Assembly: GCA_023548195.1 (NCBI GenBank)
Contig: JAJHZJ010000014.1
Location: 12,748,718 to 12,812,717, forward strand
Length of the DNA: 64,000 nt
Direction: 5' to 3'
Origin: Bettongia penicillata ogilbyi
Lineage: Eukaryota > Chordata > Mammalia > Diprotodontia > Potoroidae
Both the position numbers and the translations under genes were made by a program. Positions 1 through 12,600 of this stretch are shown piece after piece (position 1 is the first letter of the stretch; the number at the start of each line of letters is the position of its first letter). Under the pieces are notes generated by a model that was given only the letters and a program-made list of their open reading frames with translations, searched no databases and was not told the origin of the DNA.

Positions 1-599
1 CTCCCCATTCCAGTCCATCCTCCCACTCAGCTGCCAATGTGGTCTTCCTCAAACTCAGGTCTGACCGTACCATCTCCCTATTTAATAAACTCCATTGGCT
101 CTCTATTGCCTCCAGGATCATAAATAAAATCCACAGGTTAGTGTTCAAAGCACTTCATGACCCGGTACTCTCCCATCTTTCTAGTCTTTGTATACTTGAC
201 TCAATACTGAATCAGTCATACAGTAACATTAGTCTTCGTGCTTGATTCCCTCACAAGACTTTCCATCCTCCAATTCCAGATATTTTTCCTGGCTTCCCCC
301 AGGCCTAGAAGTTTCTTCTTCCTTGTCTCCACCTCCTAGTCTCCTGGTTTCCTTCATGTCTCAACTAAAGTCTCACCTTCTGCAAGAAGTCCTTCCAAGT
401 TTTTCTTAATCTTACACACACACACACACACACACACACTCCAATGTATCCTAGATGTATCTTCCTTGCACACAGGTGTCTGCATGTTGTCTCTCAAATT
501 AGCCTGAGAGCAGAGGCTGTTTATTTTTACTTTCTTTGAATCCCTAACACTGTGTCACATATGTACTAGGTACTTAAAAAATATTTACCTGATTTGACC
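1..599 (+). mobile_element. L2-type LINE, 3' end fragment
   Basis: The window opens inside the 3' part of an L2 (CR1/L2 clade) element in sense orientation. The text reads as the decayed end of the L2 ORF2 region: a stretch about the last two bases of the 'caggtctgac' block, then 'ctccattggctctctattgc', then a pyrimidine-rich segment and the terminal 'tactaggtacttaaaaaata' tail. The same block recurs at 6240-6845 and 13060-13690, so the assignment is internally supported. A (CA)n tract interrupts it. The many small open frames here are not genes. Confidence 0.75.
414..439. repeat. (AC)n microsatellite
   Basis: An uninterrupted AC dinucleotide tract lies inside the L2 3' end. Confidence 0.95.
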
Positions 600-612
600 A
601 TCAAGAAAATTT

Positions 613-2620
613 TTAGGGGGCAGAGCCAAGATGGAGGAGTACAAAGACGCACATACGCTAGCTCTTCCCCCACAGCCCATAAAATACCTGTAAAAATGAC
701 TCTCAACAAATTCTAGAGCAGCAGAAGACACAGAACAATAGAGTGAAAGAGATTTCCAGCCCAAAGTAACCTGGAAGGCCAACAAGAAAGGTCTATCACA
801 CCAGACACGGAGCAGAGCGCAGCTCAGCCTTAACTGTACAGCTCATGGAAGAACAGGACGGGAACAGGTCTCAGGGATGGAATCCACAGCAGCAGTGGCA
901 ATTCTCAGATGCCTCAACCCACAAATGCCACAGACAGCTTCCTAGGTCAGAGGCAAGGCTCCTTCACCCAGGAGAGGGGAGCATGGTCTGGACCGCTAGC
1001 AGCAGCCACTGCAGCAGCAGCCACAGCATCCATTTGTGTAGCTCTCTGCCTGAAGCCCCTGGGGGAACTGAGCCACTGATCTGGGTCTCAGCCCTGAGCC
1101 CAGCCCTGGACTGAGAAGGAACCCTGGCATGGCAGAGCTGCAGGAGGTTGTAGAGAGGGAATTCTACTACTCACAGATTCTGGGCAGAAAAGTTTTTGGT
1201 TGCTCCCAGACCAGTGTGCAGGCCAAGAGAGGAGTAAACTCCTCTCCCTTCATTGTGCCACCTTGGAGGAACAGAGAACTTACAAGTCCCCAGAGTATAT
1301 CATTCTCTTGACAAAGAACTCAAAAGTCATATAACTGGCTGGGAAAACGCCCAAAAAAGGGAAAAAAATAAGACTATAGAAGGCTACTTTCTCAGTGAAC
1401 AGGTATCACCTTTCATCCTTTTGGAAGAGGAAAAACAATGCTTACCATCAGAAGCCTCCAAAGTAAATATGCAATGCTCTCAAGCCATGGAAAAGCTCAA
1501 AAAGAATTTTGAAAATCAAGGAAGAGAGGTGGAGGAAAAATTGGGAAGAGAAATGAGGGAGATGCAAGAAAATCATGAAAAGTGAGTCAACACTTTGCTA
1601 AAGGAGACCCAAAAAAATGCTGAAGAAAATAAAACCTTTAAAAATAGGCTAACTCAATTGACAAAAAAGGTCTAAAAAGCCAATGAGAAGAAGAATGCTT
1701 TAAAAAGCAGAATTTGCCAAATGGAAAAGGAGATTCAAAAGCTCACTAAAGGAAATACTTCTTTAAAAATTAGAATGGAGCAGAGGGAAGTTAATGACTT
1801 TATGAGAAACCAAGAAATTAAAAAACAAAACCAAAAGAAGGAAAAAAAATAGAAGATAATGTGAAATATCTCACTGGAAAAACAACTGACCTGGAAAATA
1901 AATCCAGGAGAGGCAATTTAAAAATTATGGGACTACCTGAAAGTCATGATCAAAAAAAGAGCCTAGACATCATCTTTCATGAAATTATCAAGGAAGACTC
2001 CCCTGACATTCTAGAACCAGAGGGCAAAATAAATATTGAAAGAATCCACTGATCACCTCCTGAAAGAGATCCAAAAAGAAAAACTCCCAGGAATATTGTA
2101 GTCAAATTCCAGAGTTCCCAAATAAAGGAGAAAATATTGCAAGCAGCCAGAAAGAAACAATTGAAATATTGTGGAAATACAATCAGGATAACACAAAATC
2201 TAGCATCTTCTACATTAAGGGACAGAAGGGCTTGGAATATGATATTCCAGAAGTCAAAGGAACTAGGATTAAAACCAAGAATTACCTACCCAGCAAAACT
2301 GAGTATGAGAAATCAAGAAATTATAAAACAGAACCAAAAGAATGAAAAAATGGAAGACAATGTGAAATATCTTATTGGAAAAACAACTGACCTAGAAAAT
2401 AGATTCAAGAGAGACAAATTAAACAAAAATTATTGGACTACCTGAAAGTCAAGTTCAAAAAAAAGAGCCTAGACATCATCTTACAAGAAATTATCAAGGA
2501 AAGCTGCCCTGATATTCTAGAACCAAAGGGGAAAATAGAAATGAAAAGAATCAACCTCTTGAAAGAGATCTCAAAAAGAAAACTAGGAATACTGGATTCT
2601 AGGGCAAGGTATCTGAGTTT
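613..2620 (+). mobile_element. HAL1/L1-like element, 5'UTR plus broken ORF1, with internal ORF1 duplication
   Basis: The element starts with the 5'UTR signature 'cagagccaagatggaggag', shared with the copy at 47760. A 5'UTR of about 870 bp follows, then an L1-type ORF1 (coiled-coil lysine/glutamate-rich start near 1490, RNA-binding part to about 2310). ORF1 is broken by several stops and shifts. After the ORF1 C-terminal block ending near 2310, the sequence jumps back and repeats ORF1 text from about 1800 onward (2306-2600 resembles 1802-2100). The element stops without the G-rich 3' tail seen in the other copies. No ORF2 is present. Confidence 0.72.
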
Positions 2621-2958
2621 GTGAGTCAATCTATTCATTGTTGCGCTGAGCAAGTTGCTTAGCTGCTTCAGTCGCCTCTCATCAAACTTGACTGTTACTT
2701 CTACAGGCTCTAGGAATCTCATTGTCAATGGGACCTCAGATAGTATGGCTCTCTCTTTGTCACCAATTACCTAAACTCTTCAATCTCAGAAAGTTCTTTT
2801 ACCTAAGATCGAAAAATAAGAAACATAATGGGAAAAGAAGTGCCATGAGTTTGTGGCAAAACAGGAACTAGTAGATTACAGAAGTTCTTATCGGGAAGCT
2901 GTCAGGGAAGGACCTTTGCACGTACTTTCAGCTCCAGTTCAGTAAACACCATTTTTCA
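2621..2958. other. Unclassified segment
   Basis: About 340 bp between the HAL1-like element and the L2. I do not recognise it as a repeat. The minus strand has a short open stretch across 2610-2728 but no convincing splice sites, and I could not match it to a TEDC1 exon. It may be unique intron or old repeat sequence. Confidence 0.3.
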
Positions 2959-2959
2959 C

Positions 2960-5900
2960 CACTGTGCAAACTCCTTGTGCCTTCCATCTCCTTCTGGGCC
3001 CACCACATCCCCTGAAAGAAGGCTGCAATGGGCTGGGCCTAACATCTTCCATCTGCCCCAAAGGACTTCCCTCTGTACAGGAAGAATAATACTTCCAGCT
3101 GCCACCTCATTGCCAGTCTCCTCAGGTGAGAAGAACTCATACACTAAATACTTTGTGCTTTCCATCTCCTGCTAGGCCCAGCATGTACCCTGAGGGAAGG
3201 CTACAGAGGGCAGAGCTGAACATCTTCCATCTGTTCCAAAGGAATGATTTCTATCTATGGAAGCACAAGGCAACCTCTTGCTGCCAGCTCAATCTCTCAA
3301 CTAGGATGTGGAGAATCTCTGGTGCAAAGAGAAGCATCCTACCCTTTCACTTCAGGTCTTCTAATTACTACTGTACCTATCCTTTGAGAAAAGGGGAAAG
3401 TTGCTGGGGAACAGGACTTCTTTCTCCTGCAATGCAGATCTGACTACCATCTCCAGCTAGACCTTTTTCCTGCCTGATCTCCATCCTTTATAAGGAAGAG
3501 GACTTGTGAAGTGGGGACTCCCATCTGATTACAGGCCTCCCATCTAATATTGCATTTGCTTCCAGTATGGTCTCCAACCCCTATTGAAAAGAGGAATTGT
3601 ACCCTTCATTCCATGTGAAAAATTCTCACACCTGGCCACAGACTTTACATGACAGTGCTAAAAATTCTCACAACTGGCCATAGCCTTTATATCACACTGA
3701 CTCTGAACTCCTATGGATCATGATCATCCAAAAACCATTTCCCACACTCATCTACCCAGCTGCTCAATCCTATCCCTCTCAATCTTCGTAGCCCAAAGTT
3801 TCAAACAAGTAACACTCAGCCCTTCCACTGTGCCATAAGGAATTCTATTCCACAGGCAACAAACTTCCCATCATCCTAAATCTTTTCCTCTCCCATTCAT
3901 TCCAGCCACTTCCATACCTCTTATTGAATCTTGGTTGCCCTCAGATGACACAGCCCCTCTGACCGCACTTTCCAGTGCTGGCTGTACCTTTGCTCACTGT
4001 TCTTAGTTCACTGGTCAAGATGGGGAACTTTAGAATACTTCTTGCTCCCCACTGCCACTTCTAGGTTCTCTCCCTACCCCTGCCACCTGTCTTCCTTTGA
4101 GATTCATGTCATTCATATTAATCACCCAGTCAAAATCCTAATAGCTGATGTGTACAGACCCCCAGGTCACTCTCCTTCTTTACCAAGAGTTCAGTACGTG
4201 GCTCACAATTTTTCTTTACACACACACACACACACACACACATATGTGCATATGTATGTATATATATAAATATATGTTACATAGATAGATATACACACAC
4301 TAGTGGACTTTAATATACAAAATTATTCTCCCTCAAACATCTTAATCATTCAGTTCCTCAATCTATTCATTTTCCACCCCAACTCAGATACGCAAAGATT
4401 TACATACCCTTAATCATGCTACACTACCACCCACAAATGTACAACATATATGTTCAAGAGTTTCAAATTCCCTTTATCCAAACATGATTTATTGACTTTT
4501 CAAGGCTTCCTCTGCCTTCCTTACAAAGCCCTACTCTTCATCCCCACTGTGACCTCCAATCTTTTGACCCCTCAATTCTCTTTCAGGCCATCTCCCCTAT
4601 CCTAACCACTCTCCTCCTTTTCACATTTTGAAGCCTTTGTGAATCAATTCAATTCTACACTGTCTTTCTCTCTTGAATCCCCACCCCCTTATATATGCGT
4701 AATTGGCAGATTATGCCCAGCCAAGTCTCAGCCTTGGATCACTCCCACCATTCACCACCTTTGCTTCTCTACACAAGTAGTTCAACAAAGGTGGAGAAAA
4801 TCACAACTATTCTAAGCGGGTCCACTACACATTACATAATCTCAAATGAGTCCTCCCTGCTGCTTGGCAATCCTATTATACCTCCCTTACCAACTCAATA
4901 TCCAACTCTCCACAGCAGCTCTTCCAAACCTTTTCTCAACTCCTCCAAACCTCTCCTCAGACTTCACATGGCTCCTCCTCCCCAACTCTCTCAGCTGACA
5001 GCCTTGCTTCATATTTTACAGAAAAAACAAATTGAGGTCATTTGCCATGAGCTCCCTCTTGTCACTTCCTCATCTCCTATAACTCAGTTGCCTTCTGCCA
5101 CTAACTCCTCCTTCACCCCTGTCTCATACAAAAAAACGGTCTTACCACTTCTTTATCAAGGTTTATCAAAGTTAACCCTTCTATTTCTTCAAATGATCCC
5201 ATTCCATCTCATCTCCCTCAGCAAATTGCCCCCTGATTCATCTTCACTCTTTCACTTATTTTCAATCTCTCCCTCTGTACTGGCTCCTTTCATAATACCT
5301 ACAAGCACATCCACATCTCTCTCATCCCAAAAAATACCCACATATGATTTTTCTTTTCCTACTAACTATTGTCCCGTACCTCTTCTGCCCTCTGTGGTTA
5401 AATGCCTTGAAAAGGCCATTTATAAATGGACCTCCACTTTCTCTCCTCCTACTCTCCTTTTAACCCCTCATAATCAGACTTCTGACATTATCATTACACT
5501 AAAACTATTCTCTTCAAAGTTACTAATGTTCTCTCAGCTGCCAAATCTAATCAATGGCCTTTTCTCAATCCTCATTCTCCTTGAACTCTCTGCAGCTTTT
5601 GACAGTTTATAACTCTCCTCCTTGGTATTCTCTTCTCTCTAGGTTTGTGAGACTTCCCTCTCTTCTGGTTTTTATCTTATCAAATTAAAAACTCCTCTGC
5701 CTCTTTCACTGCATGCTCTTCCAGATCATACCCTCTAACTGTACGTGTCCCTCAGGGTTCCTCTGGGCCTTCTTTTCTTCTCCCTTTACATTTGGTGATC
5801 TCACCAGCTCCCATGGATTTAATTACCATATCTATGTGGACAATTATCAAATGTGCCTGTCTTGCCCCAGACTCTCTGCTGACCCTCCAAACTTACATCA

Positions 5901-6850
5901 CTTTCAGACATCTCAAATGGATATCCAACAGACATCTTAAAAACTCAATACATCCAAAACAGAACTCACTATATTTCCCTTGAAAGACTCCCCCACTTCC
6001 TACCTTCCCTATGACTGTAGAGGGTAACACCATCCTCAAGGTCCTTTAGACTCACAACCTGGACTCCTTACTATCTCTCACTCTCCATATCCAATCTGTT
6101 ACCAAAGCCTATCCGTTTCATCTTTTCAATATTTCTCAAATATGCCTCCTTCTCTCCTCTAACACTGCCACCACTCAAGTGCAGGTCCATCACCTCATGT
6201 CTGAACTGGTGGAATTGTCTGCTGGTGGATTTACCTGCCTCAAGTCACTCCCCACTCCAAGTCATCCTCTAATCAGTCACCAAAGGGATTTTCCTAAAGT
6301 GCAGGTCTGATCACATCACCTCCTCTACTCAATAATTTCCAGAGGCTCTCTATTGCCTGTAGGATCAAATACAATATGATCTATTTGGCATTTGGATACC
6401 TTCATAACTTAACTCCCTTCTACTTTCCCAGTCTTCTTATACTAGGGGATCCAGTGTTGATCCAAAGAAACTAGACTTTTGGCTGTTCCACAAACAAAAT
6501 ACTACATGTCTTGGCTCTGGGTATTTTTTTCTGGCTGTCCCCATGTGCCTGGAATGTTTTCCCTCATTCATTCCAACTACTGATCTCCTTTGTCTTCCTT
6601 TAAATCCCAAAAATTCCATTTTTCCTGGAAGGCTTTCCCAACTGCTCTTAATTCTAGTGCCTTCCCTCTTATTGTTTCCTATTATACTGTACATAGCTTG
6701 TTTTGCATATATTTGTTGATGTTTCTCCCATTAGACTGTAAGTTTCTTGAGGGCAGGGACTGTCTTCTGCTTTTTTCTTTCCGTATCTGCTGCACTTAGC
6801 ACAGTGCGTGACACATGGTAGTTACTTAAGAAATGATGACAGACTGATAA
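2960..6850 (+). mobile_element. Long L2-type LINE relic (5' repeats, endonuclease, RT, 3' end)
   Basis: This is a nearly 3.9 kb L2-clade relic in sense orientation. Its 5' part (2960-3540) contains two related blocks of about 90 bp, each with 'aacatcttccatctg'. The endonuclease region near 4042-4200 encodes the motif VYRPPGHSPS. The reverse-transcriptase region reads NYCPVPLLP near 5370 and LLELSAAFDSL at 5577-5612, corresponding to the NYRPISLLP and LSAAFD motifs of L2 RT. The 3' end (6240-6845) finishes with 'cacagtgcgtgacacatggt' and a TAA-rich tail. Every domain is broken by stops and frameshifts, so it is inactive. The longest open frame, 4695-5612, is a relic and not a host gene. Confidence 0.82.
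4220..4290. repeat. (CA)n/(TA)n simple repeat
   Basis: An ACACAC tract followed by TATGTA/TATATA sequence inside the L2 endonuclease region. Confidence 0.9.
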
Positions 6851-7075
6851 ATAATCAGAGAATAGCTGCACATGCTTTGAGGTGGCAAAAAAGGCCTTCC
6901 ATTACACATGTCCAAAAGTAGGCTCACCAGGTCTTCTCAGATTTTAATATAACCAGAATGAGCATATTGTGTATGTTCTGTATAACCTACTATGTAGGAC
7001 AAATCCATAAACACTCTAAGAACAGTGTCATTACCCATTACAGCAATATAACAAGAGAAGAAATTTAAAGGCACT
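6851..7075. other. Intronic stretch, nothing recognised
   Basis: AT-rich sequence between the L2 end and the L1 relic. No gene or known repeat was seen. Confidence 0.5.
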
Positions 7076-9400
7076 AAGATGGGCAAAGAGGAAAGAAAAA
7101 ACTATATATTTGAACATAATGATTTACTTAGAAAATCTTCAGGAATCAGCAAAGGAAAGAAATTCAAGTAATACATTCAGGAAATTAACAGCTAACTAAC
7201 AAAACAAACCCACAAAAATCAATAGCATTTCTGTATAGCAATAACAAAATATGAGAGGAAATAATAAAAAAAAAGTCCAGTCAAAATAAGAAAATAAATT
7301 TAATAAAATGATAAAATTCATAAAATATGGGAGTCAAAGAACATAGCTACAATTACAAAATACTCCTAAAGAAATAAAGAACAACTTAAATAACTAGGGG
7401 TTTATTAAATGCACAGCTGGATCATAACAAAAATAAAAATGCAAATACTATAAGATTAATTTACAGATCTAGTACTATGCCAACCTAGCAAGGTGGATTC
7501 AGAAATTTAAAAAAATAACAAAATTCACTTGAAGAAACAAAAGATACAGAACATCAAAGAAGACAATGAAAATGAGTAGAAATAAAGGGAAATAGTACTT
7601 CTTTCTAGATCTCAAATTATGTTAAAAAGTAGCTATCCTCAATTTAAAAAAAAAAAAACAAACTAAATATCCTGGTGTTTAATTAACCTGAAACATACAT
7701 TAACTAGGAAAGAACTCCCTATGTGCTACGAATTGCTAGGGAAACTGGAAAGCAGTCTGGAAGAAATTATGCTTAAACCATTATCTCACCCTATATTAAA
7801 ATAAGTCAAAATATATCTGTGACCTGAATCACCTAATAAAATCTTTAGAAAAGAACTAGATTAGGTACCTTTCACAGCTACAGCTAAGAAGTTCTTAATG
7901 AAAAAAGGTAAAAGTGACTAAAAAAGATTGAAAACAAATTCTATTACATGAAATTGAAATCCTTTACATGAACAAAATTAATGTGACTAGAAAGAGTTAA
8001 ACAGTAAGGTGAAAGAAAAATCTTTTTATTAAATGTCTCTCTAATTCCAAGATTTATATGTAACTAACATAAATATATAAAACCAAAAGTCATTTCCCAA
8101 TAGACATATCATCAAAGGACAGGAAGAAATAGTCCCCAAAAGAAAAATTGAAAATTATTAGCCATGATATAAAAGAATGCTTAAACTATAAGAGAAATGT
8201 AAATCAAAAAATCCTTCAGATTTCCCTTCACACCCAGCATAGTGGCAAAAATGAAAATAAAGAGAACTGGTCAATGTTGGAAGAAATGTGGAAATCAAGG
8301 TGCTTTAATACCACTAATAGAAATGTGAATTTGCCCTACCTTTCCCAGAAACTTTGGAATTATGAAAGTGACTAAATATATCTATACAATTTCATCTCAG
8401 AAATCTCTCTATTAGACTTGTACTCAAAGAGAAGAATAAAAAAAGGCCCCATGTGTACTGAAATATTTATAGCAATACTTTTTTGTAATAGCAAAGAACT
8501 GGAAATAAAGTAAATGCCCATTGATAAGGATATAGCTAAGCGAATTGTCAGTCAATAAACATTTATTAAGTACTTACTATGTGCCAGGCACTTCACTAAG
8601 AACTAGGGATACAAAGAAAGACACAAGTCAGTACCTGTTTTCACAGAGTTCATATTCTAATTGGGCAGATAATGAAAACAACTACACACAAACAAGATAT
8701 ATACAGGATAAATTAGAGAGGTTCAATATAGGGAAGATGTTAGCATTGAGGGGATGAGGACAGATTTCTTATAAAAGGTGGGATTTTAGCTAGGAATTAA
8801 TAGAATCTAGGGAAGATAGGAAGCAAAGATTAGGAGGAAGACTATTCCTCTGGGAAACAGCCAGAAAAATTCTCCAAAACTAGAGACAGCAAATCTTCAG
8901 TAAGGAACTACAAGGATTATAGAGTACTATGGGAGAGAATAGACAATAGGAAAACTGGAAAGTTGTACAAAGGAGGCCAAATTCTGAAAGTCTTTGATTT
9001 TATATTTGATCCTGGAGATAATGAGCCTTTGGAAATTGTGGTAAATGAAGAGTAAAGGAATGTTACTGTGCAATAAGAATTAATACAGAGAATCTTAAAA
9101 AGATTTATGGGACCTGATTCAAACTAAAGTAAGCAGAACGTAGGAAAACAGTATTACACAATGATTAGGATGTAAGTGTAAAAAAACAACAACAAAACAC
9201 TCAGTATTGAATGCTCTGAAATTATAATAACCAAGCTTGGCCTCAAAGAAGAAATATAAAGAAGGATCCTCTTCCAATTTCTTAGGATAGGAGGAGGATT
9301 ACAGATGTGGAACAACATGTATGATGTTAGACATTTTCAATATATTTTCAACAGCTTTTCCCTCTACTTTTTTATCATTTGTCATATGGGAATTGGTTCT
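7076..9400 (+). mobile_element. L1 ORF2 3' part, interrupted by an L2
   Basis: Heavily decayed L1 ORF2 in sense orientation. The text matches the L1 track 'agcatttctgtatagcaata', and the block 'aaatgcccattgataaggat' near 8514 parallels 'ggaatgcccatcaattgggg' of the cleaner L1 at 20094. The element is split by a minus-strand L2 (8541-9055) and resumes at 'ggaatgttactgtgcaataa'. It ends near 9400, about 115 bp from TEDC1 exon 5. Confidence 0.72.
8541..9055 (-). mobile_element. L2 3' end inserted into L1
   Basis: Read on the minus strand this is the L2 3' end. On the plus strand it starts 'tcaataaacatttattaagt', continues 'gtgccaggcacttcactaag' and includes 'tgattttatatttgatcctg'. L1 text resumes immediately on both sides, and a short near-repeat (GAATTGT / GAAATTGT) flanks the junctions, compatible with a small target duplication. 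Confidence 0.72.
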
Positions 9401-9516
9401 CCCAGAAGGGAGAACTACATTGGGAAATGTAACATAAAATACATCAACAATTTTTTTTTTAAATAACTATTTTCTTGGGTCCAAGAAAGCCCTGAAAATG
9501 ACATAAACAGCCTTAC

Positions 9517-9615
9517 TTGCTTGTTACTTTCTGGGAACCTGAGGATTTCTGTTTCAGAGACAGAGAGATGGCCAATGCTCACATCAGGATGACAGCCTCT
9601 TGTGTACATATGAAT
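9517..9615 (-). CDS. TEDC1: TEDC1 exon 5
   Basis: A 99 bp (33 codon) phase 0 exon. It begins IHMYTRGCHPD after an acceptor ending GTTTCAG and ends SNKQ before donor GTAAGG. It is the last TEDC1 exon I can find. The next intron runs at least 9.5 kb to the left edge. Confidence 0.87.
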
Positions 9616-12600
9616 CTGAAACACATAAAAATTAATTTAAAACAAATAAGCAAAAATTAACATTGGTAATTTCCACCAAGATGATAAAGAAAAAGGTCAC
9701 GAAAGAGCCCAGCTGCCTAATGCTCCTCAAATAAATAAAAACTGACACACCCTGAGAAGGAAGGAAAGCAGGGAGAGAGAGAAAGTGAACACAATAAAAT
9801 ACTCAAAAAGAATGATCTCACAAAAAAAGGAAGGGAAAGAAAAAAGAAGAAAGAATCTCTAACATTATAAACAAATATATGTTATTAAAACATACCAAAG
9901 AGAGAGCATAAGAAGGGAAAAGTTGCAAATTAATTTCAACAACAACCCAAGAAATGAAACCTAGCAAATGCAAGGAAATAAAAGAAGATCTCAGTCAGTA
10001 AAGAAAGGTCTGATGTTTCTGGTGACAGATCTATCTATGAGTAAAAATGGATTAAGACAAAGTGATAAAAATCAACAGCATGAAAAAAGGGGTAGAAAAT
10101 ATTAAAGGCAAAGAATCAATGAGAAAATAAAATTCTGGAAGGCAAATCAGTAGAAAACAGAAAAAAAAGACCAATGACAACTCAATTTTTAAAAAAAAAA
10201 TTTCAACACTTTTAAGATGACAGTAGTAGAAGACAAAGTTCAGCAAGAAAAATTAAGATTCAAAGGAGTAAGACTGCCAGGTCACGTGACCAAGAATTGA
10301 TGGAAGATTAAACAATTTTTATGAACCTTACAATCTCTCAAACATATCCAAAATAATAACTACATGCAAGAGATAAAGGAATTTCAGTTCTTTCCACAGT
10401 TTACCACACCAAGAACCCAAACAAGGTAATTATTCAAAGAACTGACAGCACAGAAGTTTAATAATTAGTCCCTAATATGTTCACATTGCATCCTCTCTCA
10501 GCACTGTCTACCATACTCCAGTAGCAAGGCCACATAAGGAGACCCACAGGCATTCAAGAAAACTAAATTCTGTACTCCTCCCCCCCACCCCCCAACATCA
10601 GCATGGCAGCCCTCAGTTTCAACAGAGTCCAGCCACAACATTCCGTTTTTATCGTTTTGTTGTTGTTTTTCACATTTACCTTGTAGTCACTGCGTACAAC
10701 ATACTGTTTTCCTGAGTCCTGCTTCCTCTACTTGAATCAGGTCATGTAAGTCTTTTCAAACTTCTCTATATTAATCACTCCTTATAGCACAGTAAACAAC
10801 TGAGGAACTAAGGAGCTTGGGCCATAATACTCATGGAGCCATGTGTTACTTTGATGAAAATCTTAGGGAAAAAACCAAGCACCCACTTGGAGCCAGTTCT
10901 GTCCACAAAGAAATCACTTACAGGAAAGACCTAGGTTAGTGGTGAACCATGAATTGCCCAGTGTGGGAAGAAGCTGAGAAGGCTTTGAGGTCTGATCCCC
11001 AGGGAAACCATACTGAAAAAGGACTTAAAAAGTGATAAGGGACAATAAGGAAGTGGGGGGAGACACAGAATTGACAAGATCTCAAGAGGAAGAAAATGCA
11101 GTGAAAGTCCCTGAGGGCATGAAACCACCACAGGATGTTCTAAATATGGCTTGAAAGGGAAATAAGAAGTGGGACTCAGAATTTAAGGCCCACACAACAG
11201 AAATAATTGGAAAATAGAAAAATTTGAATCTACAGTGACAACGAAAGAGAGACTAAGTGACTGACAATGCAAAAACACAGATGTGAAATCAATCTGGAAG
11301 AAGAGAAGCAAAAAGCAAAAACAGCAAAAAGAAAATAAGATCTTCACAGAAGTAAAATATATTGACCTAAAAGACTAAATGTGTAGAGGAAACTTAAGGA
11401 TTACTGAGTTCCCAGAAGAACACAAAAACTCCAAAAAAAAAACCTAAACACTATTAAATAAGAAATAATTTGAGAAAACGTTTCAGAACTTCTGAACACA
11501 GAAAACAAAGTTCTAATCAAAAGAATCCACTGACTGCCTTCAAAAAAAAAAAACAAAAAACCAATCTATGCTGCAAGGGAATAAACACCAAGACACAGAA
11601 TGGTTAAATTAAATAATTTCACTGAAAAATAACAAACTTTAAAAAGAGAAACCTTCAAATATAAACAGATGTTCATTCAAATAATACAAAAGTATTCTGT
11701 ATCTACCAGAAAATGGAGGAAGAAATTGAATAATGTGATCTAAAGAGCAAAGAAGCTCAGGATGCAGCCCAACCTAATTAGCCTTGTAAATCTGAGCCTA
11801 ATGAACTATGCAGGTACTGTGCTAGGCACTAGGGATACAAACAAGAAAAAAAAATCCCTACTCTTAGCAAAGCAGTAAAATATAAAATAAACTCACAAAA
11901 ACAATCAGCCATTCAATATATTACCCACAAAACTAAGGAAGAAAAGGCAAAAAAAAGAAATTCCATTCCAAATAATTAAAGAATGTGTAAAACTAATACA
12001 ACACATAGAGGATTTAGTATGCATATAACTACAAAACATTGTTAGAGAAATAAAGACAAACCTGAATAATTTCAGAAATATTAATTGCTCATTGTTAGAC
12101 TATGACAATCTAATAAAAATTACAAGTAATACCTAAATTAATTTGGAGATTCAGTGTAATACCAAACTGCTAGAGATAGTATATAATACTAGAAAAAACA
12201 ACAAAATTCACCTAGGGTAACAAAAATCTCGGGAAACATAAAAAATGCTCCCTCTGTAAAAGGCCTAGCTGTATCAAATATCACACTATACTACCAAGCA
12301 GAAATCATGAAAATTATTTGCTACTACTTTAAAAAGAAATGAAAAGTTAATCAGTGGAACAGATTAGGTACACAAGACCCATAAATAAATAGACAGCATA
12401 GTACAGTGTTCAAGAAACCCAAGCACTTCAACTACTGGGACTCACTATTTGGCAAAAACTCCTAGGAAAAATGAAAAATGGTATGGCAGAAATTAGGTTT
12501 AGCCCAATATTTCAAAATATATAGAGAAGCCTTAGAAATAAAAAAAGGTCTCATCCTAAACAAATTAGAGATTGGCTCTCTTCTCTTCTCCCTTTATACC

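Noticed and set aside
2610..2728. Minus-strand open frame considered as a further TEDC1 exon
   Set aside because: No convincing acceptor or donor flanks it, and the peptide does not match what I recall of the TEDC1 C-terminal part.
4695..5612. 305-codon open frame
   Set aside because: Its motifs (NYCPVPLLP, LSAAFD) show that it is a decayed L2 reverse transcriptase region and not a host gene.
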